Positions 1-6,089 of a stretch of DNA of 7,532 nt are shown one piece after another. The notes beneath the pieces were generated by a model. That model saw only the letters and a program-made list of their open reading frames with translations, did no database searches and was not told the origin of the DNA. The stretch is from Helicobacteraceae bacterium (GTDB lineage: Bacteria; Campylobacterota; Campylobacteria; Campylobacterales; SZUA-545). The position numbers and the translations under genes were made by a program. Positions within the stretch are counted from its first letter, which is position 1. Every line of letters starts with the position of its first letter. The stretch covers positions 1 to 7,532 of the forward strand of contig QKHD01000396.1 in NCBI GenBank assembly GCA_003250175.1. Direction: 5' to 3'.

Positions 1-2007
1 GACACCCCGGCTCTTTCCCGTCTCCTTCCGGTTGCACCCGTCATCCGCAGCGAGGGGCGCTGCTACCCCGTCGAGACCTTCTACCTGCCCGAGTCCATCC
101 AGCCTCTCACGGCCCAGACCCTGGTGCCCCACACGGCCAAGCTCATCACCGATCTGCTGGCGAAAAAAAACGAGAGCATTCTCGTCTTCCTCCCCGGAGC
201 CAGAGAGATCAAAGGGGTCGAAGCGGCCCTGAAAACTTCCGCCCCCAGGGACGTGCACATCGCTCCTCTTTACGGTGCCCTTTCCAAGGAGGAGCAGACC
301 GCCGCCATCGCGCCCTCATCCACCCGCAAGGTGGTACTGGCCACCAACATCGCCGAAACAAGCCTCACCATCGAGGGGGTCACCCTCGTCATCGACTCCG
401 GACTGGAGCGGCGCACCCGCTTCCACACGGGCCACGGCATGGACCGTCTGGAGACCCTCTTCATCTGCCATGACTCAGCGACGCAGCGTTCAGGCCGGGC
501 CGGGCGAACGGCTCCGGGGGAGTGCCACCGCCTCTGGCACGCCGGGCGGATTTTAGAACCCCACGCGAGCCCGGAGATTTTGCAAAGCGACCTCACCCCG
601 CTCCTGCTCGACCTCGCCCATTGGGGGGCCGCCAGCCCCGATGAACTGGACTGGGTCGACGCACCCCCCACCGAAGCGGTGCGCCACGCTACGGAGTTGC
701 TTGCCAGTCTTGACGCTATCGATCCCGCGGGCCGCATCACCGAGCACGGGCGGGCCATGCTCTCACTCGGCATCCACCCGCGACTTGCCCATATGATCCT
801 CACGGCCAAACCTCTGGGTTTAGCCTACGAAGCCTGCTGCGTCGCCGCCATTTTAGAAGAACGCGATCTTTTCACGCAAGCGGAAAACGCCGACCTGCGC
901 GAACGCCTCGAAGCCCTGGAACGCCCCGGCGCCTATGCCACCGACCCCCACCGCCTGCGGCAGGTGAAGGAAAATATCCGCGACCTCGCCGCGCGGCTCG
1001 AAATCGGCCAAAAAACCCTGGACATCCACGCCGCAGGCCTGCTGCTCTCCCTCGCCTACCCCGACCGCATCGCCGTCCGCCGCGGGGAACGAGACGGCTG
1101 GCTCCTGGCCTCCGGAAAGGGTGCCAAACTACGCCAGAACGATCCGCTGGAGCGCAGCCCCTACCTCGCCTGCGCCGACTTGGACGGCTCGGGCAAAGAG
1201 GCGCGCATCTACCTCGCCGCTCCCGTGGAAAAGGCCGAGCTGCTCCGCCACCACGCCGCCCACATCGCCCAGACCCCGACCCTTCGGTGGAACAAAGAGG
1301 CCGGGCGGGTCGAAGGGGGCACGGCCCTGAAACTCGGTGCCATCGTGCTGGAGGAGAAAAAAGAGCTGCCCAAAGGCGAGGCGCTCGCTGCCATGCTCCT
1401 AGAGGGCATCCGGAGCACCGGGCTGTCTGCCCTACCCTGGAACGAGAAGGCCAAAAGCCTGCAGATGCGGGTCAACTTCCTGCGCCTCCACCAAAGCAGC
1501 CCAAGGCTGCAAAACCTGGAGCTGCCCGATCTCAGTGACGAAACGCTGCTCTCTACCCTGGAAGCATGGCTCGCTCCCCATATCGAGGGGTTCGGCTCCC
1601 TGGCCCAGTGCCAGGGGCTTGATCTCTACGGTATTTTTTCGGTCATGATGCCCTGGGAAAATCTGCAACTGATTGATCGTTTTGCTCCGGAGAAGCTCAC
1701 CGTTCCCAGCGGCTCCGCCATCCGGATCGACTACGCCGATCCCAAAACGCCGATCCTGGCCGTACGGCTTCAGGAGATGTTTGGCCAACGGACGACGCCC
1801 GCCGTCATCGAGGGGGAGGTGCCGCTACTGATCCACCTGCTCTCTCCGGCCCATCGGCCCATGCAGGTGACGCGCGATCTGGAAAGCTTCTGGCAAAACG
1901 CCTACGTCGATGTGAAAAAAGAGCTGCGGGGAAAATACAAAAAGCACTACTGGCCCGACGATCCGCTCACCGCCCAGGCCACGTCGAAGACGAAGAAAAA
2001 TATGTAG
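1..2007 (+). CDS. hrpB: ATP-dependent helicase HrpB, 5'-truncated by window edge
   Basis: DExH-box (DEAH/RHA) RNA helicase-like ATPase of the HrpB family; its cellular role in bacteria is poorly defined. The reading frame is open from base 1 and shows 668 residues. HrpB is usually about 800-830 residues, so roughly 150-170 N-terminal residues with the Walker A and DExH motifs lie upstream. Visible motifs, numbered from the window start: SEGRCYPVE near residue 17-25 just after motif III, motif IV ILVFLPGAREI near 60-70, motif V ATNIAETSLTIEGV at 114-127, and motif VI QRSGRAGR at 162-169 (bases 484-507) with its arginine finger. The helicase-associated region and the HrpB-specific C-terminal domain follow, ending in the family's typical FWQNAYVDVKKELRGKY and HYWPDDP. 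The ATG at 124 is internal to the family alignment and is not the true start. The stop TAG (2005-2007) lies one base from the stop of the convergent gene. Confidence 0.95.
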   Translation, partial: DTPALSRLLPVAPVIRSEGRCYPVETFYLPESIQPLTAQTLVPHTAKLITDLLAKKNESILVFLPGAREIKGVEAALKTSAPRDVHIAPLYGALSKEEQTAAIAPSSTRKVVLATNIAETSLTIEGVTLVIDSGLERRTRFHTGHGMDRLETLFICHDSATQRSGRAGRTAPGECHRLWHAGRILEPHASPEILQSDLTPLLLDLAHWGAASPDELDWVDAPPTEAVRHATELLASLDAIDPAGRITEHGRAMLSLGIHPRLAHMILTAKPLGLAYEACCVAAILEERDLFTQAENADLRERLEALERPGAYATDPHRLRQVKENIRDLAARLEIGQKTLDIHAAGLLLSLAYPDRIAVRRGERDGWLLASGKGAKLRQNDPLERSPYLACADLDGSGKEARIYLAAPVEKAELLRHHAAHIAQTPTLRWNKEAGRVEGGTALKLGAIVLEEKKELPKGEALAAMLLEGIRSTGLSALPWNEKAKSLQMRVNFLRLHQSSPRLQNLELPDLSDETLLSTLEAWLAPHIEGFGSLAQCQGLDLYGIFSVMMPWENLQLIDRFAPEKLTVPSGSAIRIDYADPKTPILAVRLQEMFGQRTTPAVIEGEVPLLIHLLSPAHRPMQVTRDLESFWQNAYVDVKKELRGKYKKHYWPDDPLTAQATSKTKKNM

Positions 2008-2008
2008 G

Positions 2009-2842
2009 CTAGCGGTAGTCCGTCTGGACGATTTCCGCTTTCCAGTAGTCGTATTCGCCCTCCGGAAGGTGCCAGAGCACCATGCCCTCCGTGGGGATCA
2101 CATATTGCCCGACCCGCTCATAGCGGCCCAGCCGGGCCTCCCACGGGTAGGCGGTGAAGGTGCCCTTCTCTTCCTTGTAGCGCTCCGGAGCGTAGATGCG
2201 GGTGACCTCGCCGAAACGGTTAAAGAAAAAGAGCAGGCTGGCCCGTACGCCGTCCACCTCCAGGGTTGCCCGGGCGCTGCGATCGTCCACCGCTTCCCAG
2301 ACCACCCCTTCGCTGGGCAGCAGCGCCGTGGGGAACCAGACGGCCTCCGCCAGATAGCGCTGCAACGCCCCTTCACTCAGTTTGTCCGACGCCTTGGCAT
2401 CAACCAAAGGGATCACTCCCGAGAGCTTGACGCTCATCCCCGCCTGGCCCTTGTAAAAACGGTCGCATACCTTGGCATGCAGCAGGGGCATCATGGCGAT
2501 ATCCGCATCCCAGACAAAGCCTTTGGGTGCGGTGCTAAAAAACTCCATCGCCTCCATGGGGGCCCAGGAGGGGTTTTTGGGCGACGTCCGGAACCCTCCG
2601 GACTGTACGATTTTGGCCGTCCGGATCATGGCGGCCCCGTGCTTGAGCACCAGCCTGAAATAGCGCTGCACCGGCTCGGGAAGGGAGCCGATCTCTTGAA
2701 AATCGACCTTTTTGCGCCCCTCGACCTCTTGATCCAGCGCATCCACATGGCGGCGGATTTTTGCCTGCCAGCGCTGATTGGCCAGCCAGATCACGCCCAT
2801 CACCAAAAGGGCGACGAGCAGGGTTAGGAGAATCGGATTCAT
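2009..2842 (-). CDS. membrane-anchored DUF6544-like protein
   Basis: Uncharacterised protein of 277 residues. I tentatively recognise the DUF6544 (DUF6920-like) family from the order of its motifs: LPEPVQRYFRLVL at 54-66, then an FVWDADIAMMPLL stretch at 109-121, then LQRYLAEAVWFPTALLPS at 160-177, followed by alternating beta-like segments including FFFNRFGEVTRIYAPERY. Residues 3-21 form one hydrophobic segment followed by basic residues (NQRWQAKIRR), which suggests an N-terminal anchor or uncleaved signal with the domain possibly outside the cytoplasm; this is inference. It is the last gene of the transporter-channel operon. Its ATG overlaps the channel's stop as ATGA (2839-2842). A good Shine-Dalgarno AAGGAG lies about 8 bases upstream, inside the channel gene, which fixes the start. 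No catalytic residues are recognisable and no function can be assigned. A role in envelope or ion stress is suggested only by its neighbours. Confidence 0.85.
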   Translation of the reverse strand: MNPILLTLLVALLVMGVIWLANQRWQAKIRRHVDALDQEVEGRKKVDFQEIGSLPEPVQRYFRLVLKHGAAMIRTAKIVQSGGFRTSPKNPSWAPMEAMEFFSTAPKGFVWDADIAMMPLLHAKVCDRFYKGQAGMSVKLSGVIPLVDAKASDKLSEGALQRYLAEAVWFPTALLPSEGVVWEAVDDRSARATLEVDGVRASLLFFFNRFGEVTRIYAPERYKEEKGTFTAYPWEARLGRYERVGQYVIPTEGMVLWHLPEGEYDYWKAEIVQTDYR

Positions 2843-3756
2843 AGGGTATGCTCCTTGGTCACATCCTTGATGTGCAGATCCATCTGCGGGAAGGGGATCG
2901 GAATATGGTTGGCGTTGAGGGTCTTGTAGATCAGTACCAGAAAATCGGACTTGGCCGTGGAGGGCATGACCGTACTCTGCCCGTAAATCCAGACCAGCAG
3001 CTCATAATTGACGCTGCTTGGGCCCATGTCCACCATCCAGACCGCCGGGTTTTTGTCCGGATCGTCCCGGACATAGACCAGATCGGAGCTCTCCAGCGCG
3101 TGCAGCACCACCCGGCGCACCTCGTCCGCATCGGTGCCGTAGGCCACGCCGAAGGGAATGTGCAGGCGGCGGCGGTCGTCGCTAAGCGTCCAGTTGATCA
3201 CGTTGCTCTGGATAAAGTTCTGATTGGGGACGATCACCTCCACCCCATCGTTGGTCAAAACGGAGACGGAGCGCATTCTGATATCGGAAACCCGGCCGCG
3301 AAACTCGTTGCTGATCTCGATGTAGTCCCCGACCCGGATGCTCTTTTCAAAGATGAGGATAATCCCGCTGATAAAGTTGGAGACGATATTCTGCAAACCA
3401 AACCCGACCCCGATGGAGAGCGCCCCCGCCACGATAGTCAGCGACGTCAGGTCGATCCCCAAAACCCCCAGGGAGACCAGCACCGTCAGGGCGATGATCA
3501 GGTAGTAACCCATGTTGGAGAGCAGCGTGCGCGAGGAGATATTGATCTTTTGGAAATAGTGGCTTTTGGAGATGCGGCCTTTGTAAAACCCGCCCAGACT
3601 AAAACCGATGGCAAAGACCGCCACAAACTTGATGATCCCCAGAATGGTGATAATGCTCTTGTCCATACTCACCACCGGGTAGTCCAGTACCTCCATCACG
3701 CCACTCGACGCCAGCAGCCCTGTCGCTGCGGCACCCATGATCCAGACGGTTTTCAT
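2839..3756 (-). CDS. MscS-family small-conductance mechanosensitive channel
   Basis: Inner-membrane channel of 305 residues, expected to open under membrane tension and release solutes during hypo-osmotic shock. Hydrophobic segments lie at about 4-20, 34-58 and 82-100. The pore-lining helix is at about 105-137, with the Gly/Ala-rich GALSIGVGFGLQNIVSNFIS characteristic of MscS TM3. The cytoplasmic beta domain follows: RVGDYIEI near 141-148, then GRVSDIRMRSVSV and VIVPNQNFIQSNVINW near 154-189. An alpha/beta vestibule domain runs to the end, closing with IPFPQMDLHIK. The length is close to that of E. coli MscS (286), not the long MscK/YbdG types. The start overlaps the upstream transporter stop as ATGA (3753-3756), and GGAGGAG sits just upstream, supporting this start and coupled translation. 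It could be a paralogue with ion selectivity different from classical MscS; the sequence does not decide this. Confidence 0.95.
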   Translation of the reverse strand: MKTVWIMGAAATGLLASSGVMEVLDYPVVSMDKSIITILGIIKFVAVFAIGFSLGGFYKGRISKSHYFQKINISSRTLLSNMGYYLIIALTVLVSLGVLGIDLTSLTIVAGALSIGVGFGLQNIVSNFISGIILIFEKSIRVGDYIEISNEFRGRVSDIRMRSVSVLTNDGVEVIVPNQNFIQSNVINWTLSDDRRRLHIPFGVAYGTDADEVRRVVLHALESSDLVYVRDDPDKNPAVWMVDMGPSSVNYELLVWIYGQSTVMPSTAKSDFLVLIYKTLNANHIPIPFPQMDLHIKDVTKEHTL

Positions 3757-4547
3757 GACTCCTCCCGGTTAAACACGCGGCTTCTAAAGACCCAGAGCAA
3801 GAGCCCGATGGTGCCTGCCACCACGCCCAAAAGAGCAACAACCCGCAGCGTTCCCTTGGCGTCGTCCGCCCAGAAAAGTCCGCCCGTATTGATCCCGAAA
3901 AAGCTGACGATAAAATTGAGCGGCAGGAAAATGGCCGAGATAATGGCCAGCATGTAGACGGTGCGGTTGGTTTTTTCATTCAGCAGTGAGGTGTGGAAGT
4001 CATAGAGACCATCCAACTTGTTAATATTGAGCTGGCAAAAGCGCGCCGTGCGCTCCAGGTGCTCGCGGATGTCGTGAAAGCCGACATAGTGGGGGTTTTC
4101 ACGGCCCAGGTAGCGCATCAGGCCATCCACGGCATCCACCGCCGGCACCATGAGGCGCTCGATCCGGTTGATGTCCTTTTTCAGCTCGAACCACTCCGTC
4201 ATAAACTCCTTGATCTCCCCGCTGAAAATCCGCTCTTCCAGCTCACCGACCCACTTGACGTAACGCTCCATGGAGCGCATGACGCCGTCGGTCTGCTCAT
4301 CCGCCAGGGTGTAGACGCCTGCGATACCTCCGGAGACCTCCATCAGGTCATCGGCCCCGTCGTCGTAGCGATAGGCCCCGTCGTCTACTAAGACAAAACG
4401 CCGTGAGGCGACGTCGAGCCGTTCGCCGTCTACCAGCGGAAGCCGCAGAATAAAGAGGCTGTAGCGGTCGTGCCGTGTCAAAATCGAGGGGTGGTCGGTG
4501 TTGCGCACGTCTTCGTAGTGCAGGTCGTTGAGTCGTTCATTCATCAT
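3753..4547 (-). CDS. CorA/ZntB-like divalent cation transporter with GIN signature
   Basis: Member of the CorA metal ion transporter superfamily (2-TM-GxN), 264 residues, shorter than typical CorA (about 316) or ZntB (about 327). Residues 1-75 form a reduced N-terminal cytoplasmic alpha/beta domain. Residues 80-195 are a long helical stalk (ERYVKWVGELEERIF and FELKKDINRIERLMV, then NINKLDGLYDFHTSLLNEKTNR). TM1 is about 197-217, followed by the pore signature FFGINTGG with GIN at 218-220 in place of the usual GMN. TM2 is about 235-254, and the C-terminus ends in a short basic tail. It probably assembles as a pentamer in the inner membrane. The substrate (Mg2+, Zn2+, Co2+ or other) cannot be read from sequence; the GIN-x-GG form is nearer to ZntB-like members. 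ATGATG opens the gene with no obvious Shine-Dalgarno sequence. It is the first gene of an operon with the MscS-like channel and the DUF6544-like gene. Confidence 0.9.
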   Translation of the reverse strand: MMNERLNDLHYEDVRNTDHPSILTRHDRYSLFILRLPLVDGERLDVASRRFVLVDDGAYRYDDGADDLMEVSGGIAGVYTLADEQTDGVMRSMERYVKWVGELEERIFSGEIKEFMTEWFELKKDINRIERLMVPAVDAVDGLMRYLGRENPHYVGFHDIREHLERTARFCQLNINKLDGLYDFHTSLLNEKTNRTVYMLAIISAIFLPLNFIVSFFGINTGGLFWADDAKGTLRVVALLGVVAGTIGLLLWVFRSRVFNREES

Positions 4548-4553
4548 GCAACA

Positions 4554-4582
4554 ATCATAGCCTAGTTTGGTTTTTTTTGGAA
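4554..4582 (-). promoter_or_regulatory. candidate promoter of the transporter-channel operon, possibly leaderless
   Basis: Read on the minus strand, TATGAT (4559-4554) matches the TATAAT -10 consensus at five of six positions. A start site 6-7 bases downstream would fall at or next to the A of the gene's ATG at 4547, giving a leaderless mRNA. This agrees with the lack of a Shine-Dalgarno sequence before ATGATG. The -35 candidate TTCCAA (4582-4577) is weak, and an A8 tract (T8 on the plus strand, 4571-4578) occupies the -35/spacer region. The assignment is by eye. Confidence 0.4.
4571..4578. repeat. T8 homopolymer tract in divergent intergenic region
   Basis: Eight consecutive T on the plus strand lie 24-31 bases upstream of the transporter start codon and about 47 bases upstream of the small protein's start. 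A tract here could simply be promoter-associated A/T-rich DNA. It could also vary in length by polymerase slippage and alter promoter spacing. The sequence shows only one length. Confidence 0.6.
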
Positions 4583-4624
4583 TGAAAACTGCTGGCGCTT
4601 AGGAAAAGAAACAAAAGGATCGCC

Positions 4625-4852
4625 GTGTACCGCGTTACCGGATTTGTCACAGGCAAAGGCAAAGTAGAAAAGACCATCGTCGCCTCCTCCGCCAAGGAAG
4701 CAGAGGCGTTTTACAAAAAGGAGCTGAACGCTCCCAAGGTCTCCGTTACCGTTGTCTCCGTCATCATGGAGGCGAAGGCCAAAGAGATTGAGGAAGAAGA
4801 GGCCCAAAACGACACGGACGCCACCGATTCCGGAGACTCCGGAGGCGATTAA
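4625..4852 (+). CDS. small hypothetical protein with acidic C-terminal tail
   Basis: I do not recognise this 75-residue protein. It starts with GTG (4625), preceded by AAGGA at 4615-4619 with a 5-base spacer, which makes translation credible. Residues 1-50 alternate short beta-like stretches (YRVTGFVTG, EKTIVAS, KVSVTVVSVIMEAK) around an amphipathic helix (AKEAEAFYKKELN), suggesting a small beta-alpha-beta fold with many lysines. Residues 51-75 are a low-complexity, strongly acidic tail (KEIEEEEAQND, then two DSG repeats and GGD) likely to be disordered. There is no signal peptide or membrane segment, so it is probably cytoplasmic. Such charge-segregated proteins can bind nucleic acid or basic partners, but this is inference. 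It is transcribed divergently from the transporter operon and ends in a 4-base overlap with the convergent nitroreductase gene. The codon pattern and Shine-Dalgarno site support a real gene. Confidence 0.75.
   Translation: MYRVTGFVTGKGKVEKTIVASSAKEAEAFYKKELNAPKVSVTVVSVIMEAKAKEIEEEEAQNDTDATDSGDSGGD
4829..4843. repeat. short perfect inverted repeat at a convergent gene end
   Basis: TCCGGAG-A-CTCCGGA is a perfect 7-base inverted repeat around one base. In RNA it would form a 6-pair GC-rich stem with a 3-base loop. It encodes part of the DSGDSG tail of the small protein and lies 5 bases beyond the nitroreductase stop codon on the minus strand. No U-run follows on either strand, so it is not a standard intrinsic terminator. 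It may still help to define a 3' end, or may only be a by-product of the repeated codons. Confidence 0.4.
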
Positions 4853-5358
4853 CGTCTAAGGATGATCTCGTCCAGACCCTTTCTGGGGGTCTGGGTATGG
4901 GTCTGCTCGCTGTACCCCAGAGCCACCATGGCCAGGGGCTTTAACTCACCCAAAAGCAACACCTCCGACGCCTTCGCGGCATCAAACCCCGCCATGGCGT
5001 GCACCATAATCCCCCGCTTGAATGCTTCCATGCCCAGATACCCCCAGGCCGTTCCGCTGTCAAAGGCCGCGTAGCCGTTGGGTTTGCCGTTGCGCACGAA
5101 GTGGCCGTCCGCGGCAACCAGCAACAGCCTGGCCGCTTTACTTGCCCAGGCCTGATTGGCCTCCGCCAGAAGCGACACCATCACCCCGTGATCCGCCAGC
5201 ACAAAGCGCCAGGGCTGTTCGTTAAAGCACGACGGCGCCGTACCCGCCGCCTCGAGAATGGCCATCAGATCGGCATCGGCAATGGGTTTATCGAGAAACT
5301 CCGTGGGAGAAAAACGCCGGGAAAAGAAGGGGTCCAGATCATAGTGTGTGGCTCGCAT
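4849..5358 (-). CDS. small nitroreductase-family FMN oxidoreductase
   Basis: Flavoprotein of the nitroreductase family, 169 residues, at the short end of the usual 170-220. The FMN-binding N-terminus is visible as FFSRRFSPTEF at 11-21, where the paired arginines and serine normally contact the FMN phosphate. The family-typical APSCFNEQPWRF follows at 41-52. The central region has the conserved FDSGTAWGYLGMEAFKRGI at 99-117, and LKPLAMVALGYSE lies near 139-151 before the C-terminal arm. It probably acts as a cytoplasmic NAD(P)H-dependent dimer; the substrate is unknown, and nitro compounds or quinones are only generic possibilities. It is the last gene of the coiled-coil/phosphatase operon. 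The ATG lies 2 bases after the phosphatase stop, and its Shine-Dalgarno AAGGAG is formed by the phosphatase's last codons, so expression is likely coupled. Its TAA shares the palindrome TTAA (4849-4852) with the stop codon of the convergent small gene. Confidence 0.9.
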   Translation of the reverse strand: MRATHYDLDPFFSRRFSPTEFLDKPIADADLMAILEAAGTAPSCFNEQPWRFVLADHGVMVSLLAEANQAWASKAARLLLVAADGHFVRNGKPNGYAAFDSGTAWGYLGMEAFKRGIMVHAMAGFDAAKASEVLLLGELKPLAMVALGYSEQTHTQTPRKGLDEIILRR

Positions 5359-5360
5359 GG

Positions 5361-6089
5361 CTACTCCTTGTATCGGGTTATCATATCCCCTTCCGCGTTA
5401 AATGACAAGATTTCCGCCCGGCTGCCGTCGAGGCTGAGCAGATTAAGCCAACCGTTTTCATACGCCCCGCCGTCGATGCCGATGCGGTCCTCTTTAACCA
5501 TGGGCACGGTCATCTTTGTGTGGCCGAAGATGACCCGGTAGGGGTAGCGGCGCGTTGAGCCGTAAAAGTGGTCCCTGGCCCAGAGAAAATAGGTAGGGTC
5601 GGAATCTAAAATATTCTCTTTTTTGGGGTCCACCCCGCCGTGGACAAAGAGGAGCTTCTCCTTTTCATCCACGTGATAGAGCGCCGTCGCTTCGATAAAC
5701 TTCAGCACCTCCGGAACGATGCTAGGCTCCGCCCTTAAGCCCTGGGCGGTGTTTTCCAGGTCTTTGGTGTATTTGGCGGTGGTGCGGCCATTGTCAAACC
5801 AGCCCGCCAGGTCGCGCTCGTGGTTGCCCCGAAGAAAAAAGTAGCTGATCTTTTTCTCCTCAAAATAACCCTTGAGGCGGAAGAGCTCCTCATAGACCAG
5901 GCGCGACCCGATGTCGGCGTAGTGGCGACCCTGCCACTCCCCCGGCTCGCCCCGGTCGGCATAGTCGCCCACGAACCCGATTTCGATCTTCTTATCCCGG
6001 GCGGTGCAGCTGCGGATGTAGTCGGCGATATGGCGGAAAATTCCGATCTGGCCGTGAATATCGGCCACCACGAGACGGCGGCGTGCCAT
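5361..6089 (-). CDS. calcineurin-like metallophosphoesterase (PPP-type phosphatase)
   Basis: Two-metal phosphoesterase, 242 residues. All core metal-ligand motifs of the PPP/calcineurin-like superfamily are present in order: DIHG (D10, H12), GDYADRG at 41-47 (D42, D45, R46), GNHE at 88-91, FVHGG at 148-152 and FGH ending at H190. A closing IDGGAY at 205-210 resembles the bacterial PrpA/PrpB and ApaH-type phosphatases. The enzyme is therefore expected to be active, hydrolysing either phosphoprotein (Ser/Thr/Tyr) or dinucleoside tetraphosphate. Sequence alone does not choose; ApaH is usually longer (about 280). There is no signal peptide, so it is cytoplasmic. The gene sits between the coiled-coil gene, whose stop overlaps its start as TGATG (6087-6091), and the nitroreductase gene 2 bases after its stop. 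Its own Shine-Dalgarno is weak (an AAGGG close to the ATG), so it probably depends on translational coupling. Confidence 0.92.
   Translation of the reverse strand: MARRRLVVADIHGQIGIFRHIADYIRSCTARDKKIEIGFVGDYADRGEPGEWQGRHYADIGSRLVYEELFRLKGYFEEKKISYFFLRGNHERDLAGWFDNGRTTAKYTKDLENTAQGLRAEPSIVPEVLKFIEATALYHVDEKEKLLFVHGGVDPKKENILDSDPTYFLWARDHFYGSTRRYPYRVIFGHTKMTVPMVKEDRIGIDGGAYENGWLNLLSLDGSRAEILSFNAEGDMITRYKE

Noticed and set aside
163..171. A8 tract with a slippery-type heptamer (A-AAA-AAC) in the helicase gene, a possible programmed -1 frameshift.
   Set aside because: It encodes ordinary Lys-Lys-Asn, the -1 frame stops near 232 without a recognisable product, and the in-frame protein continues with all family motifs. 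I see no stimulatory structure by eye.
2181..2192. Perfect 12-base palindrome CGCTCCGGAGCG.
   Set aside because: It is a single copy inside a coding region (Ala-Pro-Glu-Arg codons) built around the same common CCGG word. Nothing supports a binding site.
2586..2603. Perfect 7-base inverted repeat GTCCGGA-ACCC-TCCGGAC inside the DUF6544-like gene.
   Set aside because: It is internal to a coding region and has no T-run. TCCGGA is a frequent word throughout this GC-rich window, so chance with codon usage explains it.
2848..3957. A long open frame (369 codons) on the plus strand, antisense to the channel and transporter genes.
   Set aside because: It is rich in His, Asp, Gln and Pro with no recognisable motif, and lies opposite two genes with strong family signatures. 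This is the usual shadow of GC-rich coding sequence.
4544..4558. Tiny leader frame (ATG to TGA, four codons) overlapping the ATGATG start of the transporter gene.
   Set aside because: It has only a very weak upstream AGG, and the ATG overlaps the proposed -10 box. It probably is not transcribed as a leader peptide.
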